Below, piece by piece: positions 1 through 9,427 of a DNA stretch of 64,000 nucleotides. This DNA is from Vibrio sp. HI00D65 (lineage in GTDB: Bacteria > Pseudomonadota > Gammaproteobacteria > Enterobacterales > Vibrionaceae). Both the position numbers and the translations under genes were made by a program. The notes under the pieces are model-generated. The model did no database searches. It saw only the letters and a program-made list of their open reading frames with translations, and had not been told where the DNA came from. The DNA lies in assembly GCF_001635455.1 (NCBI RefSeq), contig NZ_LWEH01000613.1, positions 186,001-250,000 of the forward strand, in the 5' to 3' direction. The stretch's first letter is position 1. Every line of letters begins with the position of its first letter.

Positions 1-1
1 C

Positions 2-115
2 TACTGGAGTGAACTTCTACAAGTGGCAATATTAAGGTATTCAGAAGAAAACATTAACTCACCTCTGGGATACGGTTCGCTTATTGTGAATTTAAATGAA
101 TACACCGTTTGTTGA
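2..115 (+). CDS. Possible 3' tail of an upstream gene (partial)
   Basis: Frame 2 is open from the left edge for 37 codons and ends in TGA at 113-115. The visible tail has no recognisable motif. Another frame ends earlier, in TAA near position 35, so either could be the real end of the preceding polysaccharide gene. The remaining bases up to 160 are AT-rich and probably hold the leader of the next gene. No function can be assigned. Confidence 0.2.
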   Translation, partial: YWSELLQVAILRYSEENINSPLGYGSLIVNLNEYTVC

Positions 116-160
116 TACTTTCTATTAAAATTAATTGACACATATACAGTTGGCTTATTT

Positions 161-1327
161 ATGAAAATTGCTATTGCTGGTACAGGTTATGTTGGCCTGT
201 CTAATGCTATGTTGTTAGCTCAACACCATGAAGTTATTGCTGTTGATATAATGGCTAAAAAAGTAGAGATGCTAAATAATAAGCAATCTCCAATTTTTGA
301 TACTGAAATCACCGATTTTCTCATCAATAAATCGCTGAACTTCACCGCGACACTAGATAAAGAATTGGCGTATGCCGACGCGAAGTTCGTTATTATCGCC
401 ACGCCAACAGACTACGATGTTGAAACCAATTACTTCAACACATCTTCTGTTGAGGCGGTAATCAAAGATGTAATGACGATTAACCCGCATGCGGTGATGG
501 TGATCAAGTCTACTATCCCTGTTGGTTATACTGCGCGTATTAAAGAGGAACTAGGGTGTGAAAACCTAATGTTCTCACCAGAGTTTTTGCGTGAAGGTAA
601 AGCGCTTTACGATAACCTGCACCCATCGCGCATTGTGGTGGGTGAGCGTTCTGAACGCGCGACAGTTTTCGCGAACTTGCTGTTAGAAGGGGCGGTGAAG
701 AAAGACGTTGAAATTTTGTATACCGACTCTACGGAAGCGGAAGCGGTAAAACTATTTTCCAATACTTACTTGGCCCTGCGTGTCGCTTACTTTAATGAAC
801 TTGACACTTACGCAGAATCGCACGGCTTAGATACGCGCCAAATCATTGATGGCGTTTGTTTAGACCCGCGTATTGGTTCGCATTACAACAACCCTTCATT
901 TGGTTACGGTGGTTACTGTCTTCCAAAAGACACCAAACAGCTGCGTGCTAACTACTCAGACGTACCGAATAACATTATTGGTGCGATCGTAGATTCGAAT
1001 ACCACACGTAAAGATTTTATTGCCGATTCAATCATCAAGCGTAACCCAATGCGTGTGGGTATCTACCGTTTAGTGATGAAGTCTGGCTCGGACAATTTCC
1101 GAGCTTCGAGCATTCAAGGCATTATGAAGCGCCTGAAAGCCAAAGGCATTGAAGTAGTGGTGTTTGAGCCAGAGCTGAAAGAAAAAGAGTTTTTCCGCTC
1201 ATTGGTGCTAACGGATTTTGAGCAGTTCAAATCAAGCTGTGATGTGATTGTGTCTAACCGCATGGCGCAAGAGCTGACGGATGTACAAGACAAAGTGTAC
1301 ACACGTGATCTATTTGGTTCAGATTAA
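161..1327 (+). CDS. ugd: UDP-glucose 6-dehydrogenase
   Basis: This 388-residue enzyme oxidises UDP-glucose to UDP-glucuronate with two NAD+ in the cytoplasm. The N-terminal Rossmann motif GTGYVGLS is at about residues 7-14. The catalytic cysteine lies in GYGGYCLPKD, and the substrate-binding stretch FSPEFLREG is present. The length fits the short bacterial Ugd type (about 388 residues). It is followed after 9 bases by a UDP-glucuronate 4-epimerase, so the pair probably makes UDP-glucuronate and then UDP-galacturonate for a capsule or O-antigen. No strong Shine-Dalgarno is visible before this ATG. Confidence 0.93.
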   Translation: MKIAIAGTGYVGLSNAMLLAQHHEVIAVDIMAKKVEMLNNKQSPIFDTEITDFLINKSLNFTATLDKELAYADAKFVIIATPTDYDVETNYFNTSSVEAVIKDVMTINPHAVMVIKSTIPVGYTARIKEELGCENLMFSPEFLREGKALYDNLHPSRIVVGERSERATVFANLLLEGAVKKDVEILYTDSTEAEAVKLFSNTYLALRVAYFNELDTYAESHGLDTRQIIDGVCLDPRIGSHYNNPSFGYGGYCLPKDTKQLRANYSDVPNNIIGAIVDSNTTRKDFIADSIIKRNPMRVGIYRLVMKSGSDNFRASSIQGIMKRLKAKGIEVVVFEPELKEKEFFRSLVLTDFEQFKSSCDVIVSNRMAQELTDVQDKVYTRDLFGSD

Positions 1328-1336
1328 GGGTAAACA

Positions 1337-2341
1337 ATGAAGTATTTAGTAACAGGCGCGGCGGGTTTTATTGGCAGTGCGGTGGTAGAGCAGCTTACAG
1401 CGAAAGGTTATCAAGTTATTGGTGTCGATAACCTTAACGATTACTACGATGTCGCTCTGAAAGAAGCTCGCCTCGCGCGTATTCAGCATACCAATTTTAA
1501 ACTGGTCGAGTTAGACATTGCTGATCGCGATGGTGTGGCTCACTTGTTTGAAGCGGAACAGTTTGATCAAGTGATCCACTTAGCGGCGCAAGCTGGGGTG
1601 CGTTACTCGATTGAAAACCCACACGCGTATGCGGATTCAAACCTTGTGGGGCATTTAAACATTCTTGAAGGATGTCGTCATAATAAAGTGCAGCACTTGG
1701 TGTATGCCTCTTCAAGTTCTGTGTACGGCTTAAATGCGAAAACGCCGTTTGCCACGGCCGATTCGGTGGATCACCCGGTTTCGCTGTACGCCGCAACCAA
1801 GAAGTCGAATGAGTTGATGGCGCACAGCTATTCTCATCTGTATGGCATCCCAACCACAGGCCTGCGTTTCTTTACTGTTTATGGCTCATGGGGCCGCCCA
1901 GATATGGCGCCGTTTATCTTTACTAAGAAGATTCTCGATGGCGACACAATCGATATCAACAACAATGGTGACATGTGGCGTGATTTTACCCACGTCAATG
2001 ATATTGTTGAAGGTGTGGTACGCATCGCGGATGTACTGCCAACCCGTGATAACGAATGGACAGTAGAAGCCGGTTCGCCAGCAACCAGTTCTGCCCCTTA
2101 TGCGGTGTATAACATTGGCCATGGCTCACCAATCAATTTGATGGATTTTGTGAAAGCCATTGAAGATGAACTGGGCATTGAAGCGAAGAAAAACTTCCGC
2201 GAAATGCAACCTGGTGATGTGTACCAAACTTATGCCGATACTCAAGACCTATTTGCAGCAACCGGCTATACCCCTAAGGTCACTGTGAAAGAGGGTGTCG
2301 CTGAATTTATTCAGTGGTACCGCGAGTTTTATAACAAGTAA
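1337..2341 (+). CDS. UDP-glucuronate 4-epimerase (NAD-dependent epimerase/dehydratase)
   Basis: This 334-residue extended short-chain dehydrogenase has the N-terminal NAD motif GAAGFIGS and a YAATKKSNE segment carrying the catalytic YxxxK. SSSSVYG supplies the conserved serine/threonine region. The early DNLNDYYD stretch is typical of UDP-glucuronate 4-epimerases (LpsL/WbnF/Cap1J type) rather than GalE. The predicted product is UDP-galacturonate. The start is 9 bases after ugd, so the two are probably co-transcribed. Exact sugar specificity is inferred from family resemblance and from the ugd neighbour. Confidence 0.85.
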   Translation: MKYLVTGAAGFIGSAVVEQLTAKGYQVIGVDNLNDYYDVALKEARLARIQHTNFKLVELDIADRDGVAHLFEAEQFDQVIHLAAQAGVRYSIENPHAYADSNLVGHLNILEGCRHNKVQHLVYASSSSVYGLNAKTPFATADSVDHPVSLYAATKKSNELMAHSYSHLYGIPTTGLRFFTVYGSWGRPDMAPFIFTKKILDGDTIDINNNGDMWRDFTHVNDIVEGVVRIADVLPTRDNEWTVEAGSPATSSAPYAVYNIGHGSPINLMDFVKAIEDELGIEAKKNFREMQPGDVYQTYADTQDLFAATGYTPKVTVKEGVAEFIQWYREFYNK

Positions 2342-2538
2342 AACCACAGTAGAGCTTTCTAAAGCTCCACTATAGAAATTAATCCATTTCTATAAACCTC
2401 TTCTATACACATACAGCTCTTCTGATGTTGCTAGTGCCTCATTCCATTCTGGTTTGGGGCACTTTTGTTTGCCATTCGAATGCCCAAACAAAAGCCATAC
2501 TTGCTGAACCTTGATAATAAAAACGAGAAAGAAAAAGA

Positions 2539-3405
2539 ATGCTTAAACACTGCTTATTTCCTGCAGCGGGCTACGGCACGCGCTTTTTACCTGCAACAAA
2601 ATCTATGCCTAAAGAAATGATGCCTATCGTTAATAAACCGTTGATTGAATACGGCGTTGACGAGGCCATTCAAGCGGGCATGACCAGCATGGCGGTGGTG
2701 ACCGGCCGTGGTAAAAGCTCGTTGATGGATCACTTTGATAAGAACTACGAGCTCGAGCACCAAATTCAAGGCACCAATAAAGAGCCGTTGTTGGATGACA
2801 TTCGATCCTTGATCGACTCCGCTCAATTTACCTACATTCGCCAACGTGAAATGAAAGGGCTAGGGCATGCCATTTTAACGGGCAAAGAACTTGTGGGCGA
2901 TAACCCGTTTGCTGTGGTATTGGCCGACGACCTTTGCATTAATGAAGATCAAGGTGTGCTGGCACAAATGGCAGCACTGTATCGCCAGTTCCGTTGCTCA
3001 ATTGTTGCAGTCGAAGAGGTGCCAGAATCGGAAACCCACAAATACGGTGTGATTGCGGGTGAGCATTTGAGTGATGACTTGATTCGCATTACCGATATGG
3101 TTGAAAAGCCAGAGCAAGGCACAGCGCCAAGCAATCTTGCCATTATTGGCCGTTATATTCTCACGCCAGACATCTTTGATATTTTGGAAGAGACTCAGCC
3201 AGGTAAAGGCGGCGAGATCCAAATTACCGATGCGCTGCTGGAGCAAGCGAAAACAGGGTGTGTGATTGCGTACAAGTTTAAAGGTAAGCGTTTCGACTGT
3301 GGCAGCGTCGATGGCTACATTGAAGCGACAAACTACTGTTATCAAAACATCTACCTTAAAGGCAGCAAAGCGGAAATAGACCAAACGGCGACAGAAAAAA
3401 GGTAG
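2539..3405 (+). CDS. galU: UTP-glucose-1-phosphate uridylyltransferase
   Basis: This 288-residue nucleotidyltransferase makes UDP-glucose from UTP and glucose-1-phosphate, the substrate of Ugd upstream. It carries the GalU signature AAGYGTRFLPATKSMPKEM near residues 9-27, and VVLADDL, VEKP and GGEIQITDAL further on. The length is normal for GalU/GtaB. It lies about 200 bases after the epimerase in the same direction. That gap has no clear terminator, so the three genes may form one UDP-sugar unit. Confidence 0.95.
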   Translation: MLKHCLFPAAGYGTRFLPATKSMPKEMMPIVNKPLIEYGVDEAIQAGMTSMAVVTGRGKSSLMDHFDKNYELEHQIQGTNKEPLLDDIRSLIDSAQFTYIRQREMKGLGHAILTGKELVGDNPFAVVLADDLCINEDQGVLAQMAALYRQFRCSIVAVEEVPESETHKYGVIAGEHLSDDLIRITDMVEKPEQGTAPSNLAIIGRYILTPDIFDILEETQPGKGGEIQITDALLEQAKTGCVIAYKFKGKRFDCGSVDGYIEATNYCYQNIYLKGSKAEIDQTATEKR

Positions 3406-3580
3406 TACTTTAGGCTGTGGTGAATCGTGGTATGGAAGGTTATTTCATCAATGAGGTTCACCATTTTACTCTCTTTCTCCTATTTCAATGCTCTACTGCT
3501 CATAGTTTAAAGAATGGCGTGAAACGACAAGTTTTAAAGTAATGCGCCTTGCCATAACTCGCCATTCGGCTATTCCTCAG

Positions 3581-3626
3581 CAATAAAACAATAAAACAAT
3601 AAAACAATAAAACAATAAAACAATAA
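3581..3626 (+). repeat. Tandem 8-bp repeat CAATAAAA, five full copies
   Basis: Five perfect head-to-tail copies of CAATAAAA occupy 3581-3620, followed by a partial CAATAA. The array ends about 20 bases before the ATG of the WecA-like gene, in its leader and close to the ribosome-binding region. Copy number of such a perfect short repeat can change by slippage, so it could alter expression of the downstream gene. Confidence 0.9.
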
Positions 3627-3646
3627 CCAATAATAGGCTTTCCCTG

Positions 3647-4750
3647 ATGTCACTGTTTGAGTACCTCATCGAACTCTCGATGTTTTTCTTTATTTCCCTT
3701 GCTGTGCTGTACTGCATGCGCAAAGTCGGTTATGCGATTGGCCTAACCGATAAACCCAATGCCAGAAAGCACCACGAAGGCGTGGTTCCATTAGTCGGGG
3801 GCATCTCTTTGTGCATTACCTTGTTGTACTTCCTGTATGTGAATGCAGAACAGTTCAATAACCTAGAGGTAGCTGCCACGTGTTTAACTGTGCTAGTGCT
3901 GGTTGGGGTGGCGGATGATCGCTTCGACATCAGCTTTAAGCTCAGAATGGGCGTACAAGCGATGTTGGCGATGGTGATTATGTATTACACCGAATTAACC
4001 CTCTCTCACGTCGGGGATGTATTTGGGCTTGGTGTGTTAGATTTCCCTGTGGTGCTCGACAGCGTGATTACGGTGATAGCCGTAATTGCTGCGATTAATG
4101 CCTTTAATATGGTTGATGGTATTGATGGCCTGTTAGGCGGCTTAAGCATGGTGGTGTTTACCTCATTAGGTGTCGTGTTCTTTGCTTATGAACTCGAGTT
4201 TCATGCCTTTTCTATGGCGGTCATAGTGGTCATGTTATTCCCTTTTGTTCTGTTCAATTTGGGCTACTTTGGCAAGCTTCGTAAGGTGTTCATGGGCGAT
4301 GCGGGCAGCATGATGATCGGCTTTATTGTGATCTGGGTATTGATTGGTGGCACGCAGTCCGATGACGGGCACTATATGATTCGCCCTGTCACTGCATTAT
4401 GGCTAATTGCCGTCCCTTTGATCGATATGATGGCGATCATGATCCGTCGCATTCGTAAAGGGCACTCTCCATTTAAACCGGACCGTGAGCATTTCCACCA
4501 CATTATGCAACGTATCGGCTTTACCCCTCGTGAATCGTTAGTGGTGATATGCTTAGTACAATTGCTTTATTCAACCTTGGGGTTATTGGGAGAGTACTTC
4601 CAAGTGCCTGAATTCATCATGTTCTACACCATTGTGGCGTGTTTCTTGTTCCATACTTACTGGATGACACACTCGTTTAAGATGGCGAAGATTGTAAGAC
4701 AGTGGAAGAAGCTTGAAGAGAAACAGCCAGAGGAAACAGCAGTATTATAA
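3647..4750 (+). CDS. WecA-like undecaprenyl-phosphate glycosyl-1-phosphate transferase
   Basis: This 367-residue polytopic inner-membrane enzyme belongs to the MraY/WecA family. Such enzymes start lipid-linked polysaccharide synthesis by moving a HexNAc-1-phosphate onto undecaprenyl phosphate. Visible motifs are the cytosolic DDRFD (Mg2+ loop), NAFNMVDGIDGLLGG, VFMGDAGSMMIGF and the C-terminal HFHHIMQRIGFT, corresponding to the family HxHH segment. About ten hydrophobic segments are spread along the protein. It follows galU and is preceded by a tandem repeat array. A paralogue is encoded on the opposite strand at 10960-12024. The donor sugar (GlcNAc or other) is not determined. Confidence 0.85.
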   Translation: MSLFEYLIELSMFFFISLAVLYCMRKVGYAIGLTDKPNARKHHEGVVPLVGGISLCITLLYFLYVNAEQFNNLEVAATCLTVLVLVGVADDRFDISFKLRMGVQAMLAMVIMYYTELTLSHVGDVFGLGVLDFPVVLDSVITVIAVIAAINAFNMVDGIDGLLGGLSMVVFTSLGVVFFAYELEFHAFSMAVIVVMLFPFVLFNLGYFGKLRKVFMGDAGSMMIGFIVIWVLIGGTQSDDGHYMIRPVTALWLIAVPLIDMMAIMIRRIRKGHSPFKPDREHFHHIMQRIGFTPRESLVVICLVQLLYSTLGLLGEYFQVPEFIMFYTIVACFLFHTYWMTHSFKMAKIVRQWKKLEEKQPEETAVL

Positions 4751-4896
4751 GGGGATGAGAGTACAGAGATAACCGTCTTTTCATGTATGTAGACGCGACG
4801 GTTAGGCTTGATCTATCGTCTGCTTAATTCATCGTTATCTATTGGTGCTGCTCCGCTAATTCTGCATTTAGGTCGTTATCATTCAATATCACAAGC

Positions 4897-4935
4897 AAAA
4901 GGGCCCAACCTAGATTGAGATTGGGCCCTTTTTGT
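4897..4935 (+). terminator. Rho-independent terminator
   Basis: A 12-bp perfect stem AAAAGGGCCCAA / TTGGGCCCTTTT with a 12-base loop is followed by T-rich sequence. It ends the polysaccharide unit about 150 bases after the WecA-like gene and separates it from the sulfate cassette. Confidence 0.9.
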
Positions 4936-5071
4936 TTAGGTTATCGACACAATACAAGTACACTTAACTCAATATGTTCAACATGGTAGGCTGTCGAGTC
5001 TGTTGTGCTTTTATACCCTAGTGCGTTTATTCGGAGCATTCATTTTGCTTGATTGGTTAATAAGCCCTGCC

Positions 5072-6784
5072 ATGCAGGTGATTCTTTTGTTTTTGATGAC
5101 TATTTTAGGTTTGATCCGCTATCAGTCTCAATCTGACAAAGTATTTGGTGTGTTATTGCTAGTGTTGTTCACAAGTTCGTTGGTGAGCACAGAACAAGTG
5201 ATCCAGAGTTTTTCCAACAAAGGTTTGCTCACACTAATACTATTGATGATTTGTTCGGTGGCACTGGAGAAAACTAAACTGCTGCGTATAATTACTAACT
5301 ATGTGATTGGGCCGAATTATCGGCTTACTTGGCTTCGCTTGTTTAGTTTGACAACACTCTCGTCTGCCATCTTGAATAACACTGCGGTTGTTTCAACAAT
5401 GTTGGCACCCATTCGCAATAACCCCCACCATAAGGCTAGCAAGCTTCTTTTACCTCTTTCATACGCTGCTATATTAGGTGGCACACTCACTTTAGTCGGA
5501 ACATCAACGAATTTAATCGTAAATAGCCTAGTGATTGATTCTGGCTTACCAAGTTTGAAATTTTTCGACTTTACCGCTGTCGGTTTATGTTTAGTGTTAG
5601 GCTGCGGCGTTCTACTGTTTATTCTTAGCCCCTTGTTGCCTGAGCGTGGAAAAGGCAGCGTAGAAATTCGTGATTACCTTATTGATGCCGAGGTTTCTGT
5701 TAGCTCTGATTTAGTTGGTAAAACGGTTGAACAAAACGGCCTTCGACATTTAGAGTCGTTGTTCTTGGTTGAGATTTTACGAAGTGGGCGTTTGATATCT
5801 CCTGTTACGCCGCAGGAAGTGATACAGCCTCATGATCGCTTGCTGTTTAGTGGAGATGTGAAAAAGGTCACTACTTTAACTCAATTTGATGGCTTGTCGT
5901 TATTTGCCAGTGATAGTGGTCTCCCTCTTGATAACCTCTCGGAGGTGGTCATTCGTCCTGAAAGCCACTTGATTGGAAAAACACTCAAACATGCAGGCTT
6001 TCGCGCACTGTTTGATGCTGCTGTAGTGGCAATTAAGCGCGATGGTGAAGCTCTTTCAGGCAAGTTAGGAGACGTCGAACTGCAAACCGGCGACTATTTA
6101 GTGCTAGCTGTGGGTGATGATTATGCCTCTCGTAACAACATAGCGAAGAACTTTTTTCTATTGAACGAAGTGGAAACTGAGCATTGCCTTGGTGGGTGGA
6201 AAGAGAAACTAGCAATTGGTGGCTTTCTTGGTGCGATTTTATTGGCCGCAATCGGTATAGTATCGCTGTTTAAGGTGATGTTGATCCTACTTGGATTATT
6301 ACTGCTGACTGGCTGCTTAAGTGCGAACGAGGTTCTTCGACGCATACCTAAGGGTATTTGGCTGATTATCTCTTCTGCATTGCTACTATCTCAAGCGCTT
6401 TCCAATACTGGTGCTTTGGATGGACTAAAATATCTTGTTCACTCGTATGATTACTTGTTTTCGCCATTTATGGGGCTAGTGGTAGTCTATTTGTTGGCTT
6501 GGATTATGACTGAACTTGTTACTAACAATGCAGCGGCCGCATTGGTGTTCCCTATTGGTATTGAGCTAGCGTCTAGTTTGTCGGTTAACCCACAAGCGTA
6601 TATTCTTGCAATAGCGTTCGGCGCAAGCGCAAGCTTTATCAGCCCATATGGATATCAAACTAACTTGATGGTGTTTAACGCTGGGCAATATAAGCTGCAA
6701 GATTTTGTTAAGGTAGGAGTTCCAATGTGCCTGCTTTATGGCGTGATTGTATTAACCGCAATCCCTGCCTTTATTGGATTGTAA
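5072..6784 (+). CDS. SLC13/DASS-family permease with two TrkA-C domains, probable sulfate transporter
   Basis: This inner-membrane permease has a hydrophobic N-terminal half, two soluble TrkA-C (RCK_C) domains in the centre (around VGKTVEQNGL and IGKTLKHAGF), and a hydrophobic C-terminal half with ELVTNNAAAAL, the family NxAxA signature. LNNTAVVSTML in the first half is the matching motif. The ATG at 5072 gives 570 residues. The frame is open upstream to a TTG at 5003, and no good ribosome-binding site decides between them. Its place 17 bases before cysD, and the regular presence of this family in bacterial cysDNC clusters, support sulfate uptake. Confidence 0.8.
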   Translation: MQVILLFLMTILGLIRYQSQSDKVFGVLLLVLFTSSLVSTEQVIQSFSNKGLLTLILLMICSVALEKTKLLRIITNYVIGPNYRLTWLRLFSLTTLSSAILNNTAVVSTMLAPIRNNPHHKASKLLLPLSYAAILGGTLTLVGTSTNLIVNSLVIDSGLPSLKFFDFTAVGLCLVLGCGVLLFILSPLLPERGKGSVEIRDYLIDAEVSVSSDLVGKTVEQNGLRHLESLFLVEILRSGRLISPVTPQEVIQPHDRLLFSGDVKKVTTLTQFDGLSLFASDSGLPLDNLSEVVIRPESHLIGKTLKHAGFRALFDAAVVAIKRDGEALSGKLGDVELQTGDYLVLAVGDDYASRNNIAKNFFLLNEVETEHCLGGWKEKLAIGGFLGAILLAAIGIVSLFKVMLILLGLLLLTGCLSANEVLRRIPKGIWLIISSALLLSQALSNTGALDGLKYLVHSYDYLFSPFMGLVVVYLLAWIMTELVTNNAAAALVFPIGIELASSLSVNPQAYILAIAFGASASFISPYGYQTNLMVFNAGQYKLQDFVKVGVPMCLLYGVIVLTAIPAFIGL

Positions 6785-6801
6785 ATTAAGGATTTTTAGA
6801 A

Positions 6802-7716
6802 ATGAAGATTTCTCCAGAGCGTATGACTCATCTCAAGCAACTTGAAGCTGAGTCGATACATATTATGCGTGAAGTTGCTGCTGAGTTTGATAACCCAGTC
6901 ATGCTGTATTCCGTAGGTAAAGACTCATCTGTGATGCTGCACTTAGCGCAAAAAGCGTTTGCGCCAGGCATTCCGCCGTTTCCATTGATGCACGTAGACA
7001 CCACGTGGAAGTTTAAGGAGATGATCGAGTTTCGTGACTATATGGCCCAAAAGTTAGGCATGAAGTTGATTGTTCATCAAAACCCTGAAGGGGTAAAAAT
7101 GAACATCAGCCCGTTTGTACATGGTAGCTCTTTACATACAGATATCATGAAAACTCAAGGCTTGAAGCAGGCGTTGGAGAAGCATGGCTTTGATGCGGCA
7201 TTTGGCGGGGCTCGTCGAGATGAAGAGAAATCTCGTGCAAAAGAGCGCGTTTACTCCTTCCGTGATGAACACCATCGTTGGGACCCTAAAAATCAACGCC
7301 CTGAGCTATGGAACATTTATAACGGAAAGGTGAATAAAGGCGAGAGTATTCGAGTATTCCCACTTTCTAACTGGACTGAGCTCGATATTTGGCAATATAT
7401 CTATTTAGAGAATATTGAGATCCCTGGCTTATACCTTGCTGCTAAGCGACCTGTTGTTGAGCGTGATGGTATGCTTATCATGAAAGATGATGAGCGTATG
7501 GAGCTAAAAGAAGGCGAGGTGGTTGAAGAAAAAATGGTTCGCTTCCGTACTCTTGGTTGTTACCCACTTACAGGGGCTGTGGAATCTGAAGCAGCAACGT
7601 TGCCTGAAATAATACAAGAGATGCTCCTGACGACGACTTCAGAGCGACAAGGCCGTGCTATCGACCACGACAGTTCGGGATCGATGGAGAAGAAAAAACG
7701 TGAAGGGTACTTCTAA
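6802..7716 (+). CDS. cysD: Sulfate adenylyltransferase subunit 2 (ATP sulfurylase small subunit)
   Basis: This 304-residue catalytic subunit forms adenosine 5'-phosphosulfate (APS) from ATP and sulfate together with the GTPase CysN. The PP-loop SVGKDSSVML is near residue 37, followed by AFGGARRDEEKSRAKER and the conserved WTELDIWQYI. The length is typical (about 302). It is followed 6 bases later by cysC. Its partner cysN is displaced to 9428, after cysC and a DHH gene, which differs from the usual cysD-cysN-cysC order. Confidence 0.95.
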   Translation: MKISPERMTHLKQLEAESIHIMREVAAEFDNPVMLYSVGKDSSVMLHLAQKAFAPGIPPFPLMHVDTTWKFKEMIEFRDYMAQKLGMKLIVHQNPEGVKMNISPFVHGSSLHTDIMKTQGLKQALEKHGFDAAFGGARRDEEKSRAKERVYSFRDEHHRWDPKNQRPELWNIYNGKVNKGESIRVFPLSNWTELDIWQYIYLENIEIPGLYLAAKRPVVERDGMLIMKDDERMELKEGEVVEEKMVRFRTLGCYPLTGAVESEAATLPEIIQEMLLTTTSERQGRAIDHDSSGSMEKKKREGYF

Positions 7717-7722
7717 GCAGTC

Positions 7723-8370
7723 ATGACAACTCCTTATCAACGTAAAGACCATGACTCGGTATCCGCTGATGTGGTGTGGCACAACTCGACGGTGACTCAC
7801 GCAGATCGCGTTGCTCTAAAACAGCAACGGTCAGTTTGCTTGTGGTTTACAGGTCTGAGTGGCTCAGGTAAATCCACTATAGCCAATGCGGTGGAAAGCA
7901 AACTGTTGCAAATGGGCAAACACAGCTATCTTCTTGATGGTGACAATGTACGCCATGGTCTCAACAAAGACTTAGGCTTTTCAGATACTGACCGCATAGA
8001 GAACATCCGCCGCATTGGTGAAGTGGCGAAACTGTTTGTGGACGCAGGCAACATTGTCTTGACCGCGTTTATCTCGCCTTTTATCTCCGACCGCAAGCAA
8101 GTAAGTGATTTAATGCAGGACGGCGAATTTCTTGAGGTGTTTGTGGATACGCCTCTTGAAGTGTGCGAGCAACGTGACCCGAAAGGTTTGTATAAAAAAG
8201 CCCGCGCCGGTGAAATTAAACACTTTACTGGCATCGACTCAGAATACCAAGCGCCTGTGAATCCCGAGATTCATCTCAAAACAGAGAAGCTAAGTATTGA
8301 AGCCTGCGCTGACTATGTGGTGAGTGAGCTTGAGAAGAAAGGCTATCTGAACCTAAAGGATGAAGCGTAA
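7723..8370 (+). CDS. cysC: Adenylylsulfate kinase
   Basis: This 215-residue APS kinase converts APS plus ATP to PAPS (3'-phosphoadenylylsulfate). The Walker A motif GLSGSGKS is at residues 44-51. LDGDNVRHGLN is the APS-binding signature, followed by NIRRIGEVAKLF, FISPF and the lid region DPKGLYKKARAGEI. It starts 6 bases after cysD, and its stop codon overlaps the ATG of the DHH gene (TAATG), indicating translational coupling. Confidence 0.95.
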   Translation: MTTPYQRKDHDSVSADVVWHNSTVTHADRVALKQQRSVCLWFTGLSGSGKSTIANAVESKLLQMGKHSYLLDGDNVRHGLNKDLGFSDTDRIENIRRIGEVAKLFVDAGNIVLTAFISPFISDRKQVSDLMQDGEFLEVFVDTPLEVCEQRDPKGLYKKARAGEIKHFTGIDSEYQAPVNPEIHLKTEKLSIEACADYVVSELEKKGYLNLKDEA

Positions 8371-9329
8371 TGCATTACGATGTATTTAATGGCGATGCTG
8401 ATGGCATTATTGCGCTACTGCAACTTCGCTTTGCAGAGCCAAAAGAGTCGACTCTCGTCACGGGTGTGAAGCGCGACATCAAACTGCTTAAGCAAGTTGA
8501 CGTAGCAAAGGCGACTTCGGTTACCGCACTCGACATCTCCATGGAGAAGAATCTGCTTGAGCTGGAAAGTTTGCTTGCAAAGGATATCCCCGTATTTTAC
8601 TGCGACCACCACCGCAGCGGCGATATCCCAAACTCTGACAAGCTTGAAGCGCTGATCGACCTTGATGCTGAAGTGTGTACTAGTTTACTTATAAACAAAA
8701 AGCTTGATGGTCAATATGCTAAGTGGGCGGTGGCGGCAGCGTTTGGTGACAACCTGTTTGTTTCAGCACAAAAACTGGCACAAGAGGTTGGTTTGACTGA
8801 CTCAGAAACTGAGTTTCTAAAAGAGCTTGGCACACTAATTAATTACAACGGTTATGGTGCAACTCTTGGCGATTTGCATATCGAACCTGCAGAGCTGTAT
8901 CGGCAGTTGAGCGAATTTGAAGATCCGCTTGTATTGCTTGATGATGAAAACTCACCATATCACGTGTTGAAAAAAGGTTATGCCAACGACCATGCGAAGG
9001 TGACTAACATTGAGCCTTCCCATGTCGATGCGCAATGTAAAGTGTTTGAGCTACCGTGTGAAGCTTGGGCGAGACGCATCAGTGGCGTTTTTGGTAATGA
9101 GCTTGCCAATCAAAAACCCGAATTAGCTCACGCAGTGTTAACACTAAACGCAAATGGTGAAGATTACACAGTGAGCGTACGTGCGCCGCTGAATAATCGT
9201 TTCGGCGCAGACGAGATCTGTTCATCATTTCCGACTGGAGGAGGGCGTAAGGCCGCTGCTGGCATCAATCAATTGCCAAAATATAACGTTGAAACGTTTA
9301 CCCAAGTGCTGAGTGACTTCTACCAGTAA
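8370..9329 (+). CDS. DHH-family phosphoesterase, possible PAP phosphatase
   Basis: This 319-residue protein has the DHH superfamily layout. FNGDADG (D9, D11) is the first metal motif, D55 lies in ALDIS, and DHH is at residues 79-81. A C-terminal DHHA1-like nucleotide-binding region holds the glycine-rich GGGRKAAAG. Members such as NrnA/Orn-like enzymes cleave 3'-phosphoadenosine 5'-phosphate (pAp) or short oligonucleotides. Its start shares bases with the cysC stop and it lies between cysC and cysN. A role in removing the pAp left after PAPS is used is therefore a reasonable inference, with this enzyme standing in for CysQ. The sequence alone does not prove the substrate. Confidence 0.75.
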   Translation: MHYDVFNGDADGIIALLQLRFAEPKESTLVTGVKRDIKLLKQVDVAKATSVTALDISMEKNLLELESLLAKDIPVFYCDHHRSGDIPNSDKLEALIDLDAEVCTSLLINKKLDGQYAKWAVAAAFGDNLFVSAQKLAQEVGLTDSETEFLKELGTLINYNGYGATLGDLHIEPAELYRQLSEFEDPLVLLDDENSPYHVLKKGYANDHAKVTNIEPSHVDAQCKVFELPCEAWARRISGVFGNELANQKPELAHAVLTLNANGEDYTVSVRAPLNNRFGADEICSSFPTGGGRKAAAGINQLPKYNVETFTQVLSDFYQ

Positions 9330-9409
9330 TGAAACAAGCAATGCCTACCCAGATCTCAGTGTGGGCGGACAATAGAATTTACGTTTGGGCAGGAAAGCCG
9401 AAACAATGA
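9329..9409 (+). CDS. Possible micro-ORF (26 residues) between the DHH gene and cysN
   Basis: An ATG overlapping the DHH stop (TAATG) opens a 26-codon frame ending in TGA at 9407-9409, 18 bases before the cysN ATG. The peptide ends in IYVWAGKPKQ and has several tryptophans. It might be a coupled small protein or just leader sequence. No similarity is recognised. Confidence 0.25.
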   Translation: MKQAMPTQISVWADNRIYVWAGKPKQ

Positions 9410-9427
9410 ATAATTTAGGAGAAGGTT

